This document shows, in pieces, positions 32,665-47,863 of a stretch of DNA of 64,000 nucleotides. This DNA comes from Lactuca virosa (lineage: Eukaryota; Streptophyta; Magnoliopsida; Asterales; Asteraceae), in NCBI GenBank assembly GCA_928212115.1, contig CAKMRJ010001112.1, positions 412,570,416 through 412,634,415 of the forward strand, in the 5' to 3' direction. A model generated the notes under the pieces. That model worked only from the letters and a program-made list of their open reading frames with translations, did no database searches and had not been told where the DNA came from. The position numbers were made by a program, and so were the translations under genes. The stretch's first letter is position 1. Each line of letters begins with the position of its first letter.

Positions 32665-33827
32665 TCAATTTAGTTGATTTTAGTCCTTAATTATTAACCC
32701 ATAATTTAAATTACGGCTAGGATCATTATTTTCGATTCGACCATTAAAGAGGGATGTCGTAATCAAATTCCAATCTATTTTAGGTAGGTAGATTCATCTC
32801 ACCAACTTCAATCACACGCAACTCCTAGATCTTTGAGATTCATTGTATCTTATCAATGGGATGTCGAAGATCACAATTAAGATATGAATAACCATGAAAA
32901 CCCGCTTGAACAACCTCGATCGATTTATGATCTCCCATTGATGTGCTGGTTAACCATACAGTCTCCATCAACAATCATAAACACGAGTTGTTTCATCATT
33001 TCACCTTTATAGTCCCAAATTAGTGTGTTGGTTAACCACACACGCTCCACTAACGACTCATAATGAAACGATATGTGTTTTCATTGATTAGCATACAATT
33101 TCACGTTTTTCCTAAAGTAACTAGAGTGAGATTTTTTGAAGTGGGTTCTTGTACTTTATAACATCATACTTTTAAGATCTTATGTTATATCAACCCGTTC
33201 GACTAACCACCCTCCACCACACAAGGGAGCAATGGGTGAGAATAGACACCCATTCGATGGTTATTTTATAGGCCGTCTCCTTACACCCCCTCATAGCATG
33301 GCTTCGTGAATGAGGTCTACTATTGGTTGACAGACTTGTCTTATACATATAATATATTACACTTTAATCATATATAATATAAGGTGTATTTAAAATCTTT
33401 TCAAAATACAAGGTTTAAATATTAATTATCTAAATTATCTTATAATTAATTAATCAATTTAAACATATAATGAATTTATAATTATCTTTTAATTACATTA
33501 CAATTAAATTAATTATTAAATTCATATGAGATAATTCAATATTAAGTTAACTAATTAAAAATTATCAAATAAGGATATCTTCTAATATTTAGGGATTCAT
33601 TAATTATCACACAAGGCATTTAAAATTTAGAATAAAATAGAATTAATATAGGATAATTACCAAAAATAATACCATAAATCAAATTAGGAAGATAATTATC
33701 GAAAATCTGGAAAACACATCTCAAAGGGTCTATCATGTCATGAGATCAGTAATTTTTTTGAAAACCTATTTTGTTTAATTCATCTCATGTGAAATCAATG
33801 TTTGAAAAGCCTAAGCTTTTATACCAT
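32665..33827 (-). mobile_element. AT-rich leader of a truncated minus-strand Copia element (tentative)
   Basis: No gene is visible; both strands are full of stops and it is strongly AT-rich from 33340. It lies on the internal side of the LTR at 33828-34740. At 33815-33827 the minus strand reads ATGGTATAAAAGC, a tRNA-iMet PBS with two mismatches. The sequence is therefore probably that element's 5' untranslated leader, cut off near LTR3. Where the element truly ends on the left is not resolved. Confidence 0.4.
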
Positions 33828-34740
33828 TGTTGGGTTTTATAGAAAACAAAATTTTACAATGCAAAAAACAAATAACAATTGATAGGGTACATACATCCTA
33901 TTAAAGATCTATGTCCTAACACTATGAAGGAAACATACTATGAACAACAAAAACAAACATAAACCCCGGTATAATTGAAATCATGAGATTAGGATTACAT
34001 ACATTTGATTTGTTGTAGTAAAGAAATCACTTCAATCCCCTTGTAGAGTAGGTCTTGGAAAGCTTAGCACCAAAAGGATGATGCTTCTAATGGCTCACAC
34101 CCAAACCCTATAACTAGCAGATAAGAGGAGAGATGAAAGAGTATATTTTTGTCCAAAGTATCCTTCAAGGAAGAGTATCAACCCAAAATCATAACCCTCG
34201 GGGTCCTATTTATTGTGTGAATGAGACAGGGAAAACCGTAGATTTGAATAATAAAATATTTAAATTTATTCTATTCAAATATGATATCCATATCAGCTTT
34301 AGGAATATTCCAGAAACTATATAATACTCCTAAATTTCGTTTACCACTTATATGAGTTCTGGAATTTTTTTTCCTTGCTCAATTATGAACAATTATAATT
34401 CAACTCTTGGACCTTTAATTAATTTTAATTAATCTCAAATTAATTTGGATTAATAATCAATCATTTCTAACTGATTTCTCATTAATTTATTAATTTTATA
34501 AATTAACGAATCAATTATTTATTTCCAATTAATACATTAATCGTAATATATTAAAAAATCATTTAGTATAATTTATTAACCATATAATAAACTAATAAAT
34601 GTATATTCTCTCTCTATAAATGTCATTGTAACTAAGTTCTAGTTATGAGAACAACCTAAAACGAACATTGCTTCTAACTATAAGAATATATCAATTTAGT
34701 CATCAGGTTAGACATATTTTCTTGTAACGGAATACCAACA
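33828..34740 (-). mobile_element. Copia-type 5' LTR, 913 bp
   Basis: The minus strand starts TGTTGGTATTCC and ends CCCAACA, giving the TGTTGG/CCAACA inverted ends common in Copia LTRs. A PBS-like TGGTATAAAAGC adjoins its inner end. An AATAAATAGG TATA-type motif lies on the minus strand near 34205-34218. The partner LTR is not in the window. Confidence 0.6.
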
Positions 34741-36488
<1,748 letters not shown>

Positions 36489-36491
36489 TAA

Positions 36492-36815
36492 GGTCTGGTG
36501 ATTACTCTTTTTAAAGTTAGGAATCGTGAGAACATCATAAAAAAATTGAAAATAAAAAATCTAAAAAAATAGAAATGATAAAATCGAGCAAAGTACTAGA
36601 TCGGAGAAAAAACAAAATTGGAAAAAAAAATTCTGTATCATTAAAATTGAAGCATGGATCATTTTTATGATCCATGATACAATTTTAATGATGCAAAAAC
36701 TTTTTTCCAATTTTTTTTCTCTACCGGATATAGTACTATGCTCGATTTTCTGATTTTTATTTTTTTTAGATTTTTTTTTAATTTTTTAAGGTGTCCTCAC
36801 CGAAAAAAGAGTCAT

Positions 36816-36826
<11 letters not shown>
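36492..36826. mobile_element. Foldback MITE-like inverted repeat
   Basis: The two halves are reverse complements for about 160 bp each around a loop near 36668-36672. The left arm reads GGTGATTACTCTTTTTAAAG, later AAATCGAGCAAAGTACT and GCATGGATCA. The right arm reads TGATCCATGATACAATTTT, later AGTACTATGCTCGATTTT and AAAAAAGAGTCATCAC. TA/GA and CA/TA microsatellites abut both ends. No coding sequence. The superfamily is unassigned, because the flanking repeats hide the target duplication. Confidence 0.75.

Positions 36827-36905
<79 letters not shown>
36827..36905. repeat. (CA)n(TA)n compound microsatellite
   Basis: About 10 CA units followed by about 33 TA units, directly against the foldback element. 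Confidence 0.95.
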
Positions 36906-36909
<4 letters not shown>

Positions 36910-37139
36910 GTATAAATAGGATTATTAATTTTTTTAGATCATTATGGTCACGTTTTCAATCCGTATTTTAAAGCTTATTTTTTATCAAAAAAAATATCTA
37001 AATTCATCGTTTTTGAAAAATCACATTTTAAAAAAAAAAAAAATTCAACGGATCATTTTCTATAACAACGTCTTATCAATTAAAATTTAATTAAACTAAA
37101 CATCTCTTTTAAGTTTTAGGGTATAACTAAACAAGATTG

Positions 37140-38690
37140 TAATACCCATAATCATCCCAAAGTCCATGCCTAGGTAATATCTTTACCATACATGGTAAAT
37201 ATAACATCTCTTCAACTTAACTCGAACTAAATGTCTTTTGGAAAGCCTTAGCTTGCAACTAGAGTAGTTCATTATTCATCGTCAAAATAGTATTCACAAC
37301 ATCATCCCAATATAAAGTATGACTACAATATTATTCAACTTAACTGGATCTAAACATCCTTAATAAGTCTCACTCCGTCACTAGGAAGGACAATAATTCT
37401 TGAATTCATCATCTAAACAATTATTCTAGAGCATATAATTCATATATCAACTTTCAACAGATATTTAATAATTTTAATCAATATTTCTATTAAAATCATG
37501 TTCATGAAGGTAGTTATCCACTAACCTGATTTGTGTGGAAGATTCTTTTGAAATCTAGCTCTTCTCCTAACACATCAATTTAGCCCTTTTAAATAGCCTA
37601 AATACGAATATTACTATGTTTTAGTATTCGTTTGTATTTATACGCGTTTTATAACTACTCCTCAGATTCCCTAACAATCCCAATGAATACATCGAGATCT
37701 ATCAAATAAGGAACAACTAGGTAAGATCATATCAAAGGTAGGATCCGTTTGGTATATACAATATAATATTGTTTGGAAAATCTACTTTAAACACCTCACT
37801 TAATCTAGTCTAGACATCACTCCCGTAAGTAGATCAATCAGTATTATGACTTGAAATCATTAATAATCATGTTTATAGGTTCGTAATAATGATAATGAAC
37901 TTAAACATAACTTACACCTAAATCATAGTAAGTGTAGCTTAACTTCCAGAGTTTCTAGAGAAAACCAAGAAGTCGCGGGCACAAACTCGACCGGGAAGAT
38001 CCTTTTTGTTGAGATCCTAGACATCTCAGAACCTAGCTATAGTATTCAAAAGACTCAGAAAATCCGTGCTTCGAATCAGAAGGGTATCCAGAGAGAAGGG
38101 TAAGGAAATGATGTAAGAAATGAACCAATTTTGGCTTCTATTTATAGGAAAACAAAGGGGGCCTGTCGCATCATGTCAATAGGCACGCCATGTCTATGGT
38201 CAGCGTGTCTAGCTCTTTGCGATACCACATGTTCGATTCTTATTGGGCCACACCTCTTTACAAGATGTTGAATCCAAAACCGCCATTTGTCGCTATTTTA
38301 TGGCACCACGTGTCACGCGATTATCGGGACACATCATCGTGTCAGTTTAAGAGTCTAGTCTCTTCTTTGACACATGACGTGCTCTCGGGCCGCCACGTCA
38401 TCAATCCATGTATTTTTCACAAATCTTCAAACAACCATAAATTTCTCATACGAGCTCCATTTTCGCATACGAGCTCCATTCCGAGTACTACAATTTTCCT
38501 TTAGACATCAACACCAAATTCTCACTCTATTTTAAATTCATAGTTTTATAAAGATTACACTGTTAAATTCCGTACAAAAATCATAACTCATTCATATGAA
38601 CTTCGTGCAAAAATCATATCTTTATATTGATGGATTCGTACTTACGAGATCCTCAACTCTTTTTTACATTTTTTTGGCTAACACTCAACC
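37140..38690 (-). mobile_element. Ty3/gypsy LTR remnant (family C) in protease intron 1
   Basis: Its reverse complement tracks the LTR at 50470-52602: CCAAACGGATCC-like and TACATCGAGATCTATCAAATA stretches, CACTCCCGTAAGTAGATCAA, TTTATAGGTTCGTAATAATG, and the ACACGTGT/CCACGTCA-rich segment near 38300-38400. The boundaries are approximate and the copy is diverged. No coding sequence. Confidence 0.55.
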
Positions 38691-38971
38691 GATTTAAATT
38701 TCAATTTCTATGTCGTGGGCATTAGAGAGAGAAAGAGAGATAGAGAGTGAGAGAGAGAGAGAAAGAGAGAAAGATGACTCATTTTCTTTATAATAAACAA
38801 ATAAATAATTAGACTAATTAAGTAAGTTGACATAAGGGGTAACCGGGTTACCCCTTCGTTTTGTCAAAGAGGACATGTTCGACCTGAAAAAACCAACTTT
38901 ATTCCTTTAGAAGTCACAATAATAACTTATGAGACTGAAAACATCGTAACGTAACGCTATAGTGTCATATT

Positions 38972-39029
<58 letters not shown>

Positions 39030-39983
39030 CTTGAAAAAAAAATTGTTGAAAACGTTAGAACAATTGTCAACCATCCATTATTAAATTCTATTTTTTTGAA
39101 AAAAATGCAAACATATTGAAATTTATTAATTTTTTATTCTTTATAAAAGGGTATGTATATCGACAAAAAAGTTTTTTTTAATAAATATAGGAATTTTTTT
39201 TATTTTTTTATAAAAACTTTCGTCAAGTGTGATTAAAGTGTATCGAATTTTTATTTTAAGTCTTTTATTTATGTGTTATTCACATGTGAATAAAAATATG
39301 ATACACTTTTATGCATATATGAATAAAGAATGACTTATAATGAAAATCAAATACACGGTTTGTTAAATGTGAACAAAAGACATAACGGTAGATTTCATTA
39401 GAAAGTAAAAGAAAAACGTTGTTTTTTAAAAAATTTATTTATATTATATCGATATGAATGTAAATTTGAAAAGAATACAAATTAATGAATTTTGATATAT
39501 CTAGTTACTTAATAATTGTTTACAATAATGTGGTCGATATTTACTCTCATTTTCTCGAACGTTCTCAATTGAACTTCTCCTACAAATAAGTTCACATAAG
39601 AACAAAAATAAAGGTTGAAGACAAAACGAATGTTCGTCACTCATTTTAGATTGCTAAAAATATTCAAATATATCAAAATTTTGTATTTTTTATTCTATAT
39701 GAACATTCTTATCAATATAATATTTTTTTATAAAATTTGTGATAGTATATATATTATTTACATTACGTATCTAATATTTATTAGAGTTTTATGCAAAAAA
39801 TCTCATTATTTTAGAAAATTTTTAATAAAACCCTTATTTTTTTAATAGAAATGTCTTGATTATTTAGTATTTTGTTCAAATCGACGAAAAAATATATATT
39901 TTTATTCGAACAAAAAATGACAAATTTTCGTATAAAATTAAATAACCAGGACTTTCTGTTCTCTGCATAAAACTATATTTATT
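38691..39983. other. AT-rich intronic sequence, no gene seen
   Basis: It holds a GA-rich stretch (38725-38775, GAGAGAGAGAAAGAGAGAAAG), a (TA)n run (38972-39028) and short AT-rich sequence that resembles the right flank of the gypsy insertion (46556-46780). I see no coding or RNA feature. Confidence 0.6.
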
Positions 39984-42900
39984 TGAAAGAACCCCTTTCT
40001 AAACTTTCGTATTTCTGAAAGACTCAAACTTTCATACTTGACAATTGTTACTCCAATACATGCTACTTGCATATTCATAAAAAAAACAATATTTTACATT
40101 GATAATTTGTTTACATAAGACTGGATACAAACCGACTATTACAAATTTTTATATGTTACATAACTTCCCAAAATACTATAAGTTATACATATATGATTAC
40201 TAATTACAATAGTTTCAAACTATTCAAAATCTTCTATCAGTATATAACTATACTGGTTACTAATCTCCTGCAATTTGTTAAACATTGAGAGGGGTAAGCG
40301 GTGACGCTTAGTGAGTTCAACAATAGATACAATATAACGTTATGCCATATATATACTTCAATATGGAAGAAGCAAAGAGGAACAAGAAACAACAAAGACA
40401 TATGTGAATCATGTGACAAACTTTCCATATCAATCAATGATTTGATTCAAAGATATACGATCAATGAGACATGACAATTTCTATACTTGATATACATCAA
40501 TAAAGCTTCGGCCCAAATGGCACAGAAGACATACACTTTCTGATTTAAACATTTCAGTAGATTGCAGGCTTATAGCCCTGTCTAACCATCTGCCAATGCC
40601 ATAGAATAGAAGTCATTCTCTTACGGAGACATGCTCTACATGGCCAGAGGCTACGTACCAGTACTGATCACATGGTCAAAGGCATAGCTTTGCTATCATA
40701 AAGAGCGGAAATAAAAATAACACGGGAAAATAACCTGGAAAAATAACACTAAAAAGCACATAGCACATATAACACATGACATACAATTGTTCCTATATAT
40801 TGAACTCACCGTTAAATAACCCGGGGTTAAAATAGTAATTTGGGCGGCACTTCCTTACTATAACTGACTTTTTTCAATGAAAATCGGGAGTTTTCTTGAA
40901 AACCGGGTCTTGCGAGGGTTGGACTTCAAACCGAAAAGATAAATTTCTCAGGCTTCTCGGGCACTTCGGGGTGTGTTTCGGGCGTTGGAAATAATCTCGG
41001 GGCTTCGGGGGAAGTTGAAATAGTAGAAATATGAGTTTAGGGGTGAAAAAGGGGCATTTTCTAACATTTACTCGGGAGGTCTCGCACCCCTTATATAGGT
41101 GCGAGCCTCGGATCCAAAGCAAGAGGGAGGAGCCAGGTAGCAGCGAAGCTCGGACACGCGGCATCAGCAACGAGGTTCGGACGCAAGGGGCAGCTCGCGC
41201 GCTTCGGACTTGACACGGAGGTGGCACGCGTCGGAAGACTATTAGACCTTGCATCGCTTGGTTCTCCGGCTCGGACACGCGTCTGCATGCGAGAAGGGCG
41301 ACGTGGCCGAAGCTGTGACATGCGATTCTTCTCGGTTTTAGTGATTTTCTCGAATTTTGTGCCCCGAACTTCTAAAATCCATAACTTTCGCATACGAGAT
41401 CCGTTTTTGACGTTCTTTATATGCACGCGTAGGGAAAGTTATGTTCTACAACTTTCGTTTAGACTTCGTCGGCTAATTTTGAATTTATTTTTAGTATTTT
41501 TATTTTTAACAAACCGGGACAGGAAAATCCATTAAAAATTCATAACTTCTTCATCCGACGTCCGTTTTCGTCAGTCTTTTTACCGTTGTACTACTAATGA
41601 CGAGACCTTCGATTCTAGTTTAGGTTGCGTTGGCTAAAAATAACTCGATCTAAAATTCGAGTTTTTAGCTGTCTACTGGTAAGCTGAAACTTAGAAAAAT
41701 CATAACTTCCTCATACGAAGTCAGATTTGGGCGTTCTTTTTATCAAAATTCTCGATTTAACAGATATTACGACTTTCGTTTAGATCACCAAGGCTAAAAA
41801 GTAGTTTATCAAAAACTCACTTTTTACGTCATTCGGCGCCGTGCCGGTTTTGTCGCGGATCTTCTATTGGTCATAACTTATTCGTTATAACTCGGATTTC
41901 GATGAGGTTTTCGCCTAAATGTTTCTAACAAGGTTCTTTACAACTTTCAATAATAAAATTTTACTTATTTCAAATTTTATATTTTCGTTAAATTTTGATA
42001 TTTGTCTAAAAATTGGAATCTCATAAGACTTCCAATATTTTCCGATTGATTCTAAACATAGTTTTACTTCATTTCTAGTAAAAATTATCTGTTAGAACTC
42101 AACACTCAAATTTCATATAATATTTCATAATATTATTCACTTTTAAAATTACATAACACGATAACTGAACGTGTATGTTACAAATACCTCCTCCTTTTGA
42201 GGATTTCGTCCCCGAAATCATAACGATAAAAATAACTGGGAATATTTCGCTCTTATCTCATTCTTATTTTCCTAAATATAATTTGGGCCTCGATGGTGTT
42301 TCCACTTGACGTGCACCAACTCCAAGACATATGCACAAATCATATATTCTACCGTTTGAATTGTTCTCTTCGTCTGACCATCTCATTCTTCAATTCTCTG
42401 ACTAAAATTTCGTCACTACACGATACATGGTTCTCTGAACCAATCACCTCACTTCGCAGATCTATTTTAGTCGGACTCGATTCTTTACGACCATTAAGGT
42501 CTGAACGAAAATCATCTTCTTAGTCATTACCGAAACGAAGGTAATGACATACTCGAACAAAAAACGGAATCGAATACTAGTTTCTTGGTAACCTTGTGAC
42601 TTTCCCTGATCCAAGTGTGAGTCATGTGCTTCCAGTAGTATAGGCCTCTACTACTATTCACACCTACTCATACTCGTCCCAAGTATTGTCTCGCAGTTCT
42701 CCAAGTCACCATTCCAAAGTTTTCACAAAGCAACTTATCACACATGAATGTGTTCAAACAAGTACATATGACAATTTCTCCTAGACTCAACTAGGGATTT
42801 CACATTTCTATCAAACATATCTTGGATTTCTTAAATTCACCTTCTAGAATTCTTTTTACGCATATGCTCGATCTAGCATATCCTAATACTTTTCCTAGGT

Positions 42901-45900
42901 CGAGGAATTTCACTTCCAAATTCTTCATATAAATTCTTTCTCGAGTAGTGTCTACTCTGCAAGACACACTACACCAAAATTTATTCTAGCAGTGTGGAGA
43001 CAAACGGTTTCGAACTACCTGTATCATCTTTTAACTCATACAAGTCATCATGCATATTTGTTTATTTCATTATCCTTCTATGACATCGTCATTCCGGTAT
43101 ATAAGAAAGTCTTCTTCTCATGGTTGTATCTTTTAAGTCTTCTTCATAGGAGTCTATTTAAAGAAGTCTGCATTATAGCTGCATCTCAGCATGTTCTACT
43201 ACTTTTAAATTAGTTCTCTTTCATTCCTAACTACAACATCTCTTCTCATACAACACTATGAGTGTATATCTTCTTCAACTAAGCATTCTACCTTACTTGG
43301 ACAAGTAAGTTACTTAGCCTTTTACCACTAAATCACCTAATTCACCATCCTAATCATGTATGTTAAAGTCGGCTTAACACACAATGGAACTTTCATAAGG
43401 ATGTGATAGAAGTCAATCATCACTCAGTATTAGCAAATACTAAGTCTGAGCATCCTGTATAGGGTTACTATTCGAACTACATACTACATTAGTTTCGATA
43501 CTGTCGAAGTATTTATCACCATCTTCGGTTCTTCCTACTCTATAAGTAATCATTGATTCAATCTGGACAGCGGTGGAACAACTTCATCGGTTATGCCAAA
43601 ACATTCATCTCGTTCGAATGTACTTCGAATACACAACATTCTTCCAACGGTGTTATTATTTCACTAAACATAGTTTGAATGTACAACACCACTCTATAGG
43701 TATTAATACACTATTTATGATATCACTTGATAAGTATTATTTTACGATATCCCTCGATCGTTTATCTTTAACATTATCGATGTCGACTATCATAAGTCTT
43801 CTTATCACTTCGAGAAGTTTCATATTAGTTCTAACGCATAAATTTTTAAATCTGGAATACATAAAATTTCCTCTTCCATACTATGGTCGGCAACAGACCT
43901 TAAACTTTCTCAAGTAATAGCAATATAGGTAAGCAACCTATGGCACGCTGTATTCATTATCATTTAGCACATATTAGAATATAAGGTATATCTCCTCTAA
44001 TATTCTAGTGCTTGTTCATTTAGGTATTCAACCAAAAGTATACTTGATACACATCGTATCATCACTTAACAATCCATGTTTAAGTCTAGAAATTCTCAAA
44101 ATTCCTAGTTCACTTAAACTAATTCTCTAAAAATTTTTGAAGTAACTTAATATTTTAAAATACTAGGGTTTATCACTACCCAATACCCCACTTAAATCTT
44201 TCCTATGGTTTGTATCCATATACTCCTAATGAATCCGTTCATATATTGAACTTCCAACGGTTTAAGTCTAAATACCAATCTGTGGTATTTAGTTCACTTA
44301 AACTATTTCTCTGATACCATGATTGAAAGAACCCCTTTCTAAACTTTCGTATTTCTGAAAGACCCAAACTTTCATACTTGACAATTGTTACTCCAAAACA
44401 TGCTACTTGCATATTCATAAAAAAAACAATATTTTACATTGATAACTTGTTTACATAAGACTGGATACAAACCGACTATTACAAATTTTTATATGTTACA
44501 TAACTTCCCAAAATACTATAAGTTATACATATATGATTACTAATTACAATAGTTTCAAACTATTCAAAATCTTCTATCAGTATATAACTATACTGGTTAC
44601 TTATCTCCTGCAATTTGTTAAACATTGAGAGGGGTAAGCGGTGACGCTTAGTGAGTTCAACAATAGATACAATATAACGTTATGCCATATATATATACTT
44701 CAATATGGAAGAAGCAAAGAGGAACAAGAAACAACAAAGGCATATGTGAATCATGTGACAAACTTTCCATATCAATCAATGATTTGATTCAAAGATATAC
44801 GATCAATGAGACATGACAATTTCTATACTTGATATACATCAATAAAGCTTCGGCCCAAATGGCACAGAAGACATACACTTTCTGATTTAAACATTTCGGT
44901 AGATTTCAGGCTTATAGCCCTGTCTAACCATCTGCCAATGCCATAGAATAAAAGTCATTCTCTTACGGAGACATGCTCTACATGGCCAGAGGCTACGTAC
45001 CAGTACCACCGTGAATCTAAGTCCTTTCACTGATCGCATGGTCAAAGGTATAGCTTTGCTATCATAAATAGCGGAAATAAAAATAACACGGGAAAATAAC
45101 TCGGAATAATAACACTGAAAAGCACATAGCACATATAACACATAACATACAATTGTTCTTATATATTGAACTCATCGTGAAATAACCGGGGGTTAAAATA
45201 GTAATTTGGGCAGCACTTCGTTACTATAACTGACTTTCTTCAATGAAAACCGGGCCTTGCGAGGGTTGGGCTTCAAACCAAAAAGATAAATTTCTCGGGC
45301 TTCTCGGGAACTTTGGGGCGTGTTTCGGGCGTTGGAAATAATCCCGGGGCTTCGGGGGAAGTTGAAATAGTAGAAATATGCGTTTAGGAGTGAAAAAGGA
45401 GCATTTTCTAACATTTACCCGGGAGGTCACGCACCCCTTATATAGGTGCGAGCCTCGGATCCGAAGCAAGAGGGAGGAGCCAGGTAGCAGCGAAGCTCGG
45501 ACACGCGGCAGCAGCAGCGAGGTTCGGACGCGAGGGGCAGATGGCACGCTTCAGACTTGACACGGAGGTGGCACGCTTCAGACTTGACACGGAGGTGGCA
45601 CGCGTCAAAAGACTATTGGACCTCGCATCGCTTGGTTCTCCGGCTCGGACACGCGTCTGCATGCGAGAAGGGCGACGTGGCCGAAGCTGTGCCATGCGAT
45701 TCTTCTCGATTTTAGTGATTTTCTCGAATTTTGTGCCCCGAACTTCTAAAATCCATAACTTTCTTATACGAGCTTCCTTTTTTTACTTTCTTTATACGCA
45801 CGCGTAGGGAAAATTATGCTCTACAACTTTCGTTTAGACTTCGTTGGCTAATTTTGACTTTATTTTTAATATTATTATTTTTAACAGACCGGGACAGGAA

Positions 45901-46560
45901 AATCCGTTAAAAATTCATAACTTCTTCATCCGACGTCCGCTTTCGTCAGTCTTTTTACCGTTGTACTAATAATGACGAGACCTTCGATTCTCGTTTAGGT
46001 TGTGATGGCTAAAAATCACTCGATCTAAAATTCGAGTTTTTAGCTGTCTACTGTTAAGTTGAAACTTAGAAAAATCATAACTTCCTCATACGAAGTCAGA
46101 TTTGGGCGTTCTTTTTATCAAAATTCTCGGTTTAACAAATACTACGACTTTCGATTAGATCACCAAGGCTAAAAAGTAGTTTATGAAAAACTCACATTTT
46201 ACGTCATTCGGCGTCGTGCCGGTTTTATCGCAGATCTTCTATTGATCATAACTTTTTCGTTATAACTCGGATTTCGATGAAGTTTTCGCCTAAATGTTTC
46301 TAACGAGATTCTTTACATCTTTCAATAATAAAATTTTACTTATTTCAAATTTATATTTTCGTTAAATTTCGATATTTGTCTAAAAATTGGAATCTCATAA
46401 GACTTCCAATATTTTCCGATTGATTCTAAACATAGTTTACTTCATTTCTAGTAAAAACTATCTGTTAGAACTCAATACTCAAATTTCATATAATATTTCA
46501 TAATATTATTTATTTTTAAAATTACATAACACGATAACTGAACATGTATGTTACATTATT
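39979..46560 (-). mobile_element. 6.6-kb non-autonomous gypsy-type LTR element in protease intron 1
   Basis: LTRs 39984-42182 (2199 bp) and 44324-46555 (2232 bp) start TGAAAGAACCCC and end TATGTTACA on the plus strand. They are flanked by a perfect TTATT duplication (39979-39983, 46556-46560). On the minus strand TGGTATCAGAG (44309-44319) is the PBS inside the right LTR. AAAAGGAGGAGGTATT (42183-42198) is the PPT against the left LTR. The interior is only 2.1 kb and non-coding, although GATTTCGGGGACGAAATCC at its 3' end recalls the tail of chromovirus pol. The LTRs are very similar: one copy has an extra ~25 bp near 45005 and a 27-bp tandem duplication near 45547-45600. The LTR contains a GC-rich block (about 41100-41320) with no supported gene. 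Confidence 0.88.
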
Positions 46561-46782
46561 ATAAAATATTCTTTATTCACATATGAATAACACATAAATT
46601 AAAAGTCTGATACACAATTTATTCACATTTGAGTAAAAGAAGAATTTATTATAAAAATCAGATACATAGTTTTTTTTACTTGTTTGTAATACATCTGACA
46701 CGATTTTTTATAAAAAAAATAGTTTTTTTTTTTAATATTATATCGATATTGACGTCCGTTTATAAAGAATAAAAATTAATAA

Positions 46783-47058
<276 letters not shown>

Positions 47059-47112
47059 GCATACATGATATGACCAATGAGTTAATGCACATGGATTATT
47101 CTACACCTGCAG

Positions 47113-47173
47113 GCATCTTGCTCTAGCCATATGAAATACGAGTCAAGTAGATCAAGCACTTACAAAGCAAATG
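47113..47173 (+). pseudogene. Phytepsin/cardosin-type aspartic protease, exon 2
   Basis: A 61-bp exon between CTACACCTGCAG and GTTAGT. In the phase set by exon 1 (phase 0) it reads ASCSSHMKYESSRSSTYKAN plus one base of the next codon. This is the family segment after the first catalytic loop. The Cys here falls five residues after the exon 1 Cys in CLFS, the spacing of the conserved disulphide loop, and the HxxYESSxSSTYKxNG pattern is diagnostic. I found no exon 3 (expected to begin around a YGTG motif) in the following 3 kb or elsewhere on the plus strand. The gene is therefore truncated or has another transposon-filled intron beyond my detection. Confidence 0.78.
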
Positions 47174-47749
47174 GTTAGTTAGTTAGTCTTATCAGTTAAA
47201 TTTCCTTTTTAGGTATAAGGTTGCAACTTCAACTTGGTCATTGCAGCTTATATATCTACTAACACAATATAAATATCCACACGTAAAAAAATGTTTATGT
47301 ACTTTGGTGACCACATGCTCAAAATTCGTGTTCCTGTCTTACCTTGTAGATAATCAATCTATACACCCAATAAAGGTTACATGATGTTAAAGATCATTTA
47401 CTTTAAAAAGGACTCTACTGCTTTATAAAAAAATGTTATTTAGTTCTAATCTTTATTCATGACCCCCTTTCGATATAAGTTCTCCCTTTTAGTTAAAACA
47501 AATGTCTTTTTTGTATAAAACTAAGCTTACTTTAGACACCTTATTATTACACTTCTTCAAAATATTGAACAATGGTAAAAGTTACATTATAAGGTTCTAA
47601 CTTGTCTTGCAACACAAATTACAAGATGCATACAACTTTTCTGTTTATCCGTATTTAATGAGACTTCCACGAGGTTATTAACATGATAATGACCAATAAA
47701 ATATTATATTCTAATAATTATCTTTCTAGATTTCTTTTTTTGAAACGTC
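47174..47749. other. Intronic or intergenic sequence, no gene seen
   Basis: AT-rich, stops in all frames, no repeat structure noticed. If the protease gene continued, this would be intron 2. Confidence 0.5.
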
Positions 47750-47779
47750 AAGCTATCTTACTATTAATTTAATCCTAAA

Positions 47780-47863
47780 CACCACTTATGTCTCCTAGTG
47801 AGACTTGAACCCATGACCTTTCATTTGAAAGAGTCACTCCTTATCGCTAGGCTAAAGGCCATG
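47780..47863 (-). mobile_element. tRNA-derived SINE-like sequence
   Basis: The minus strand carries a pol III box A-like TAGCCTAGCGATAAGG (47839-47854) and box B-like GGGTTCAAGTCTC (47800-47812), 26 bp apart. The flanks read GGCCTTTAGCC upstream and ACTAGGAGACATAAG downstream. It does not fold into a full tRNA, so a SINE head is more likely than a tRNA gene. The 3' end of the element is not defined. Confidence 0.5.

Noticed and set aside
41031..41535. Several overlapping open frames on both strands in the GC-rich part of the 2.2-kb LTR (and their twins near 45224-45807)
   Set aside because: GC-rich LTR sequence has fewer stops by chance; the frames exist on both strands and carry no recognised domain.
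47780..47863. A tRNA gene
   Set aside because: Box A and box B are present but no cloverleaf acceptor or anticodon stem forms; it is better explained as a SINE head.
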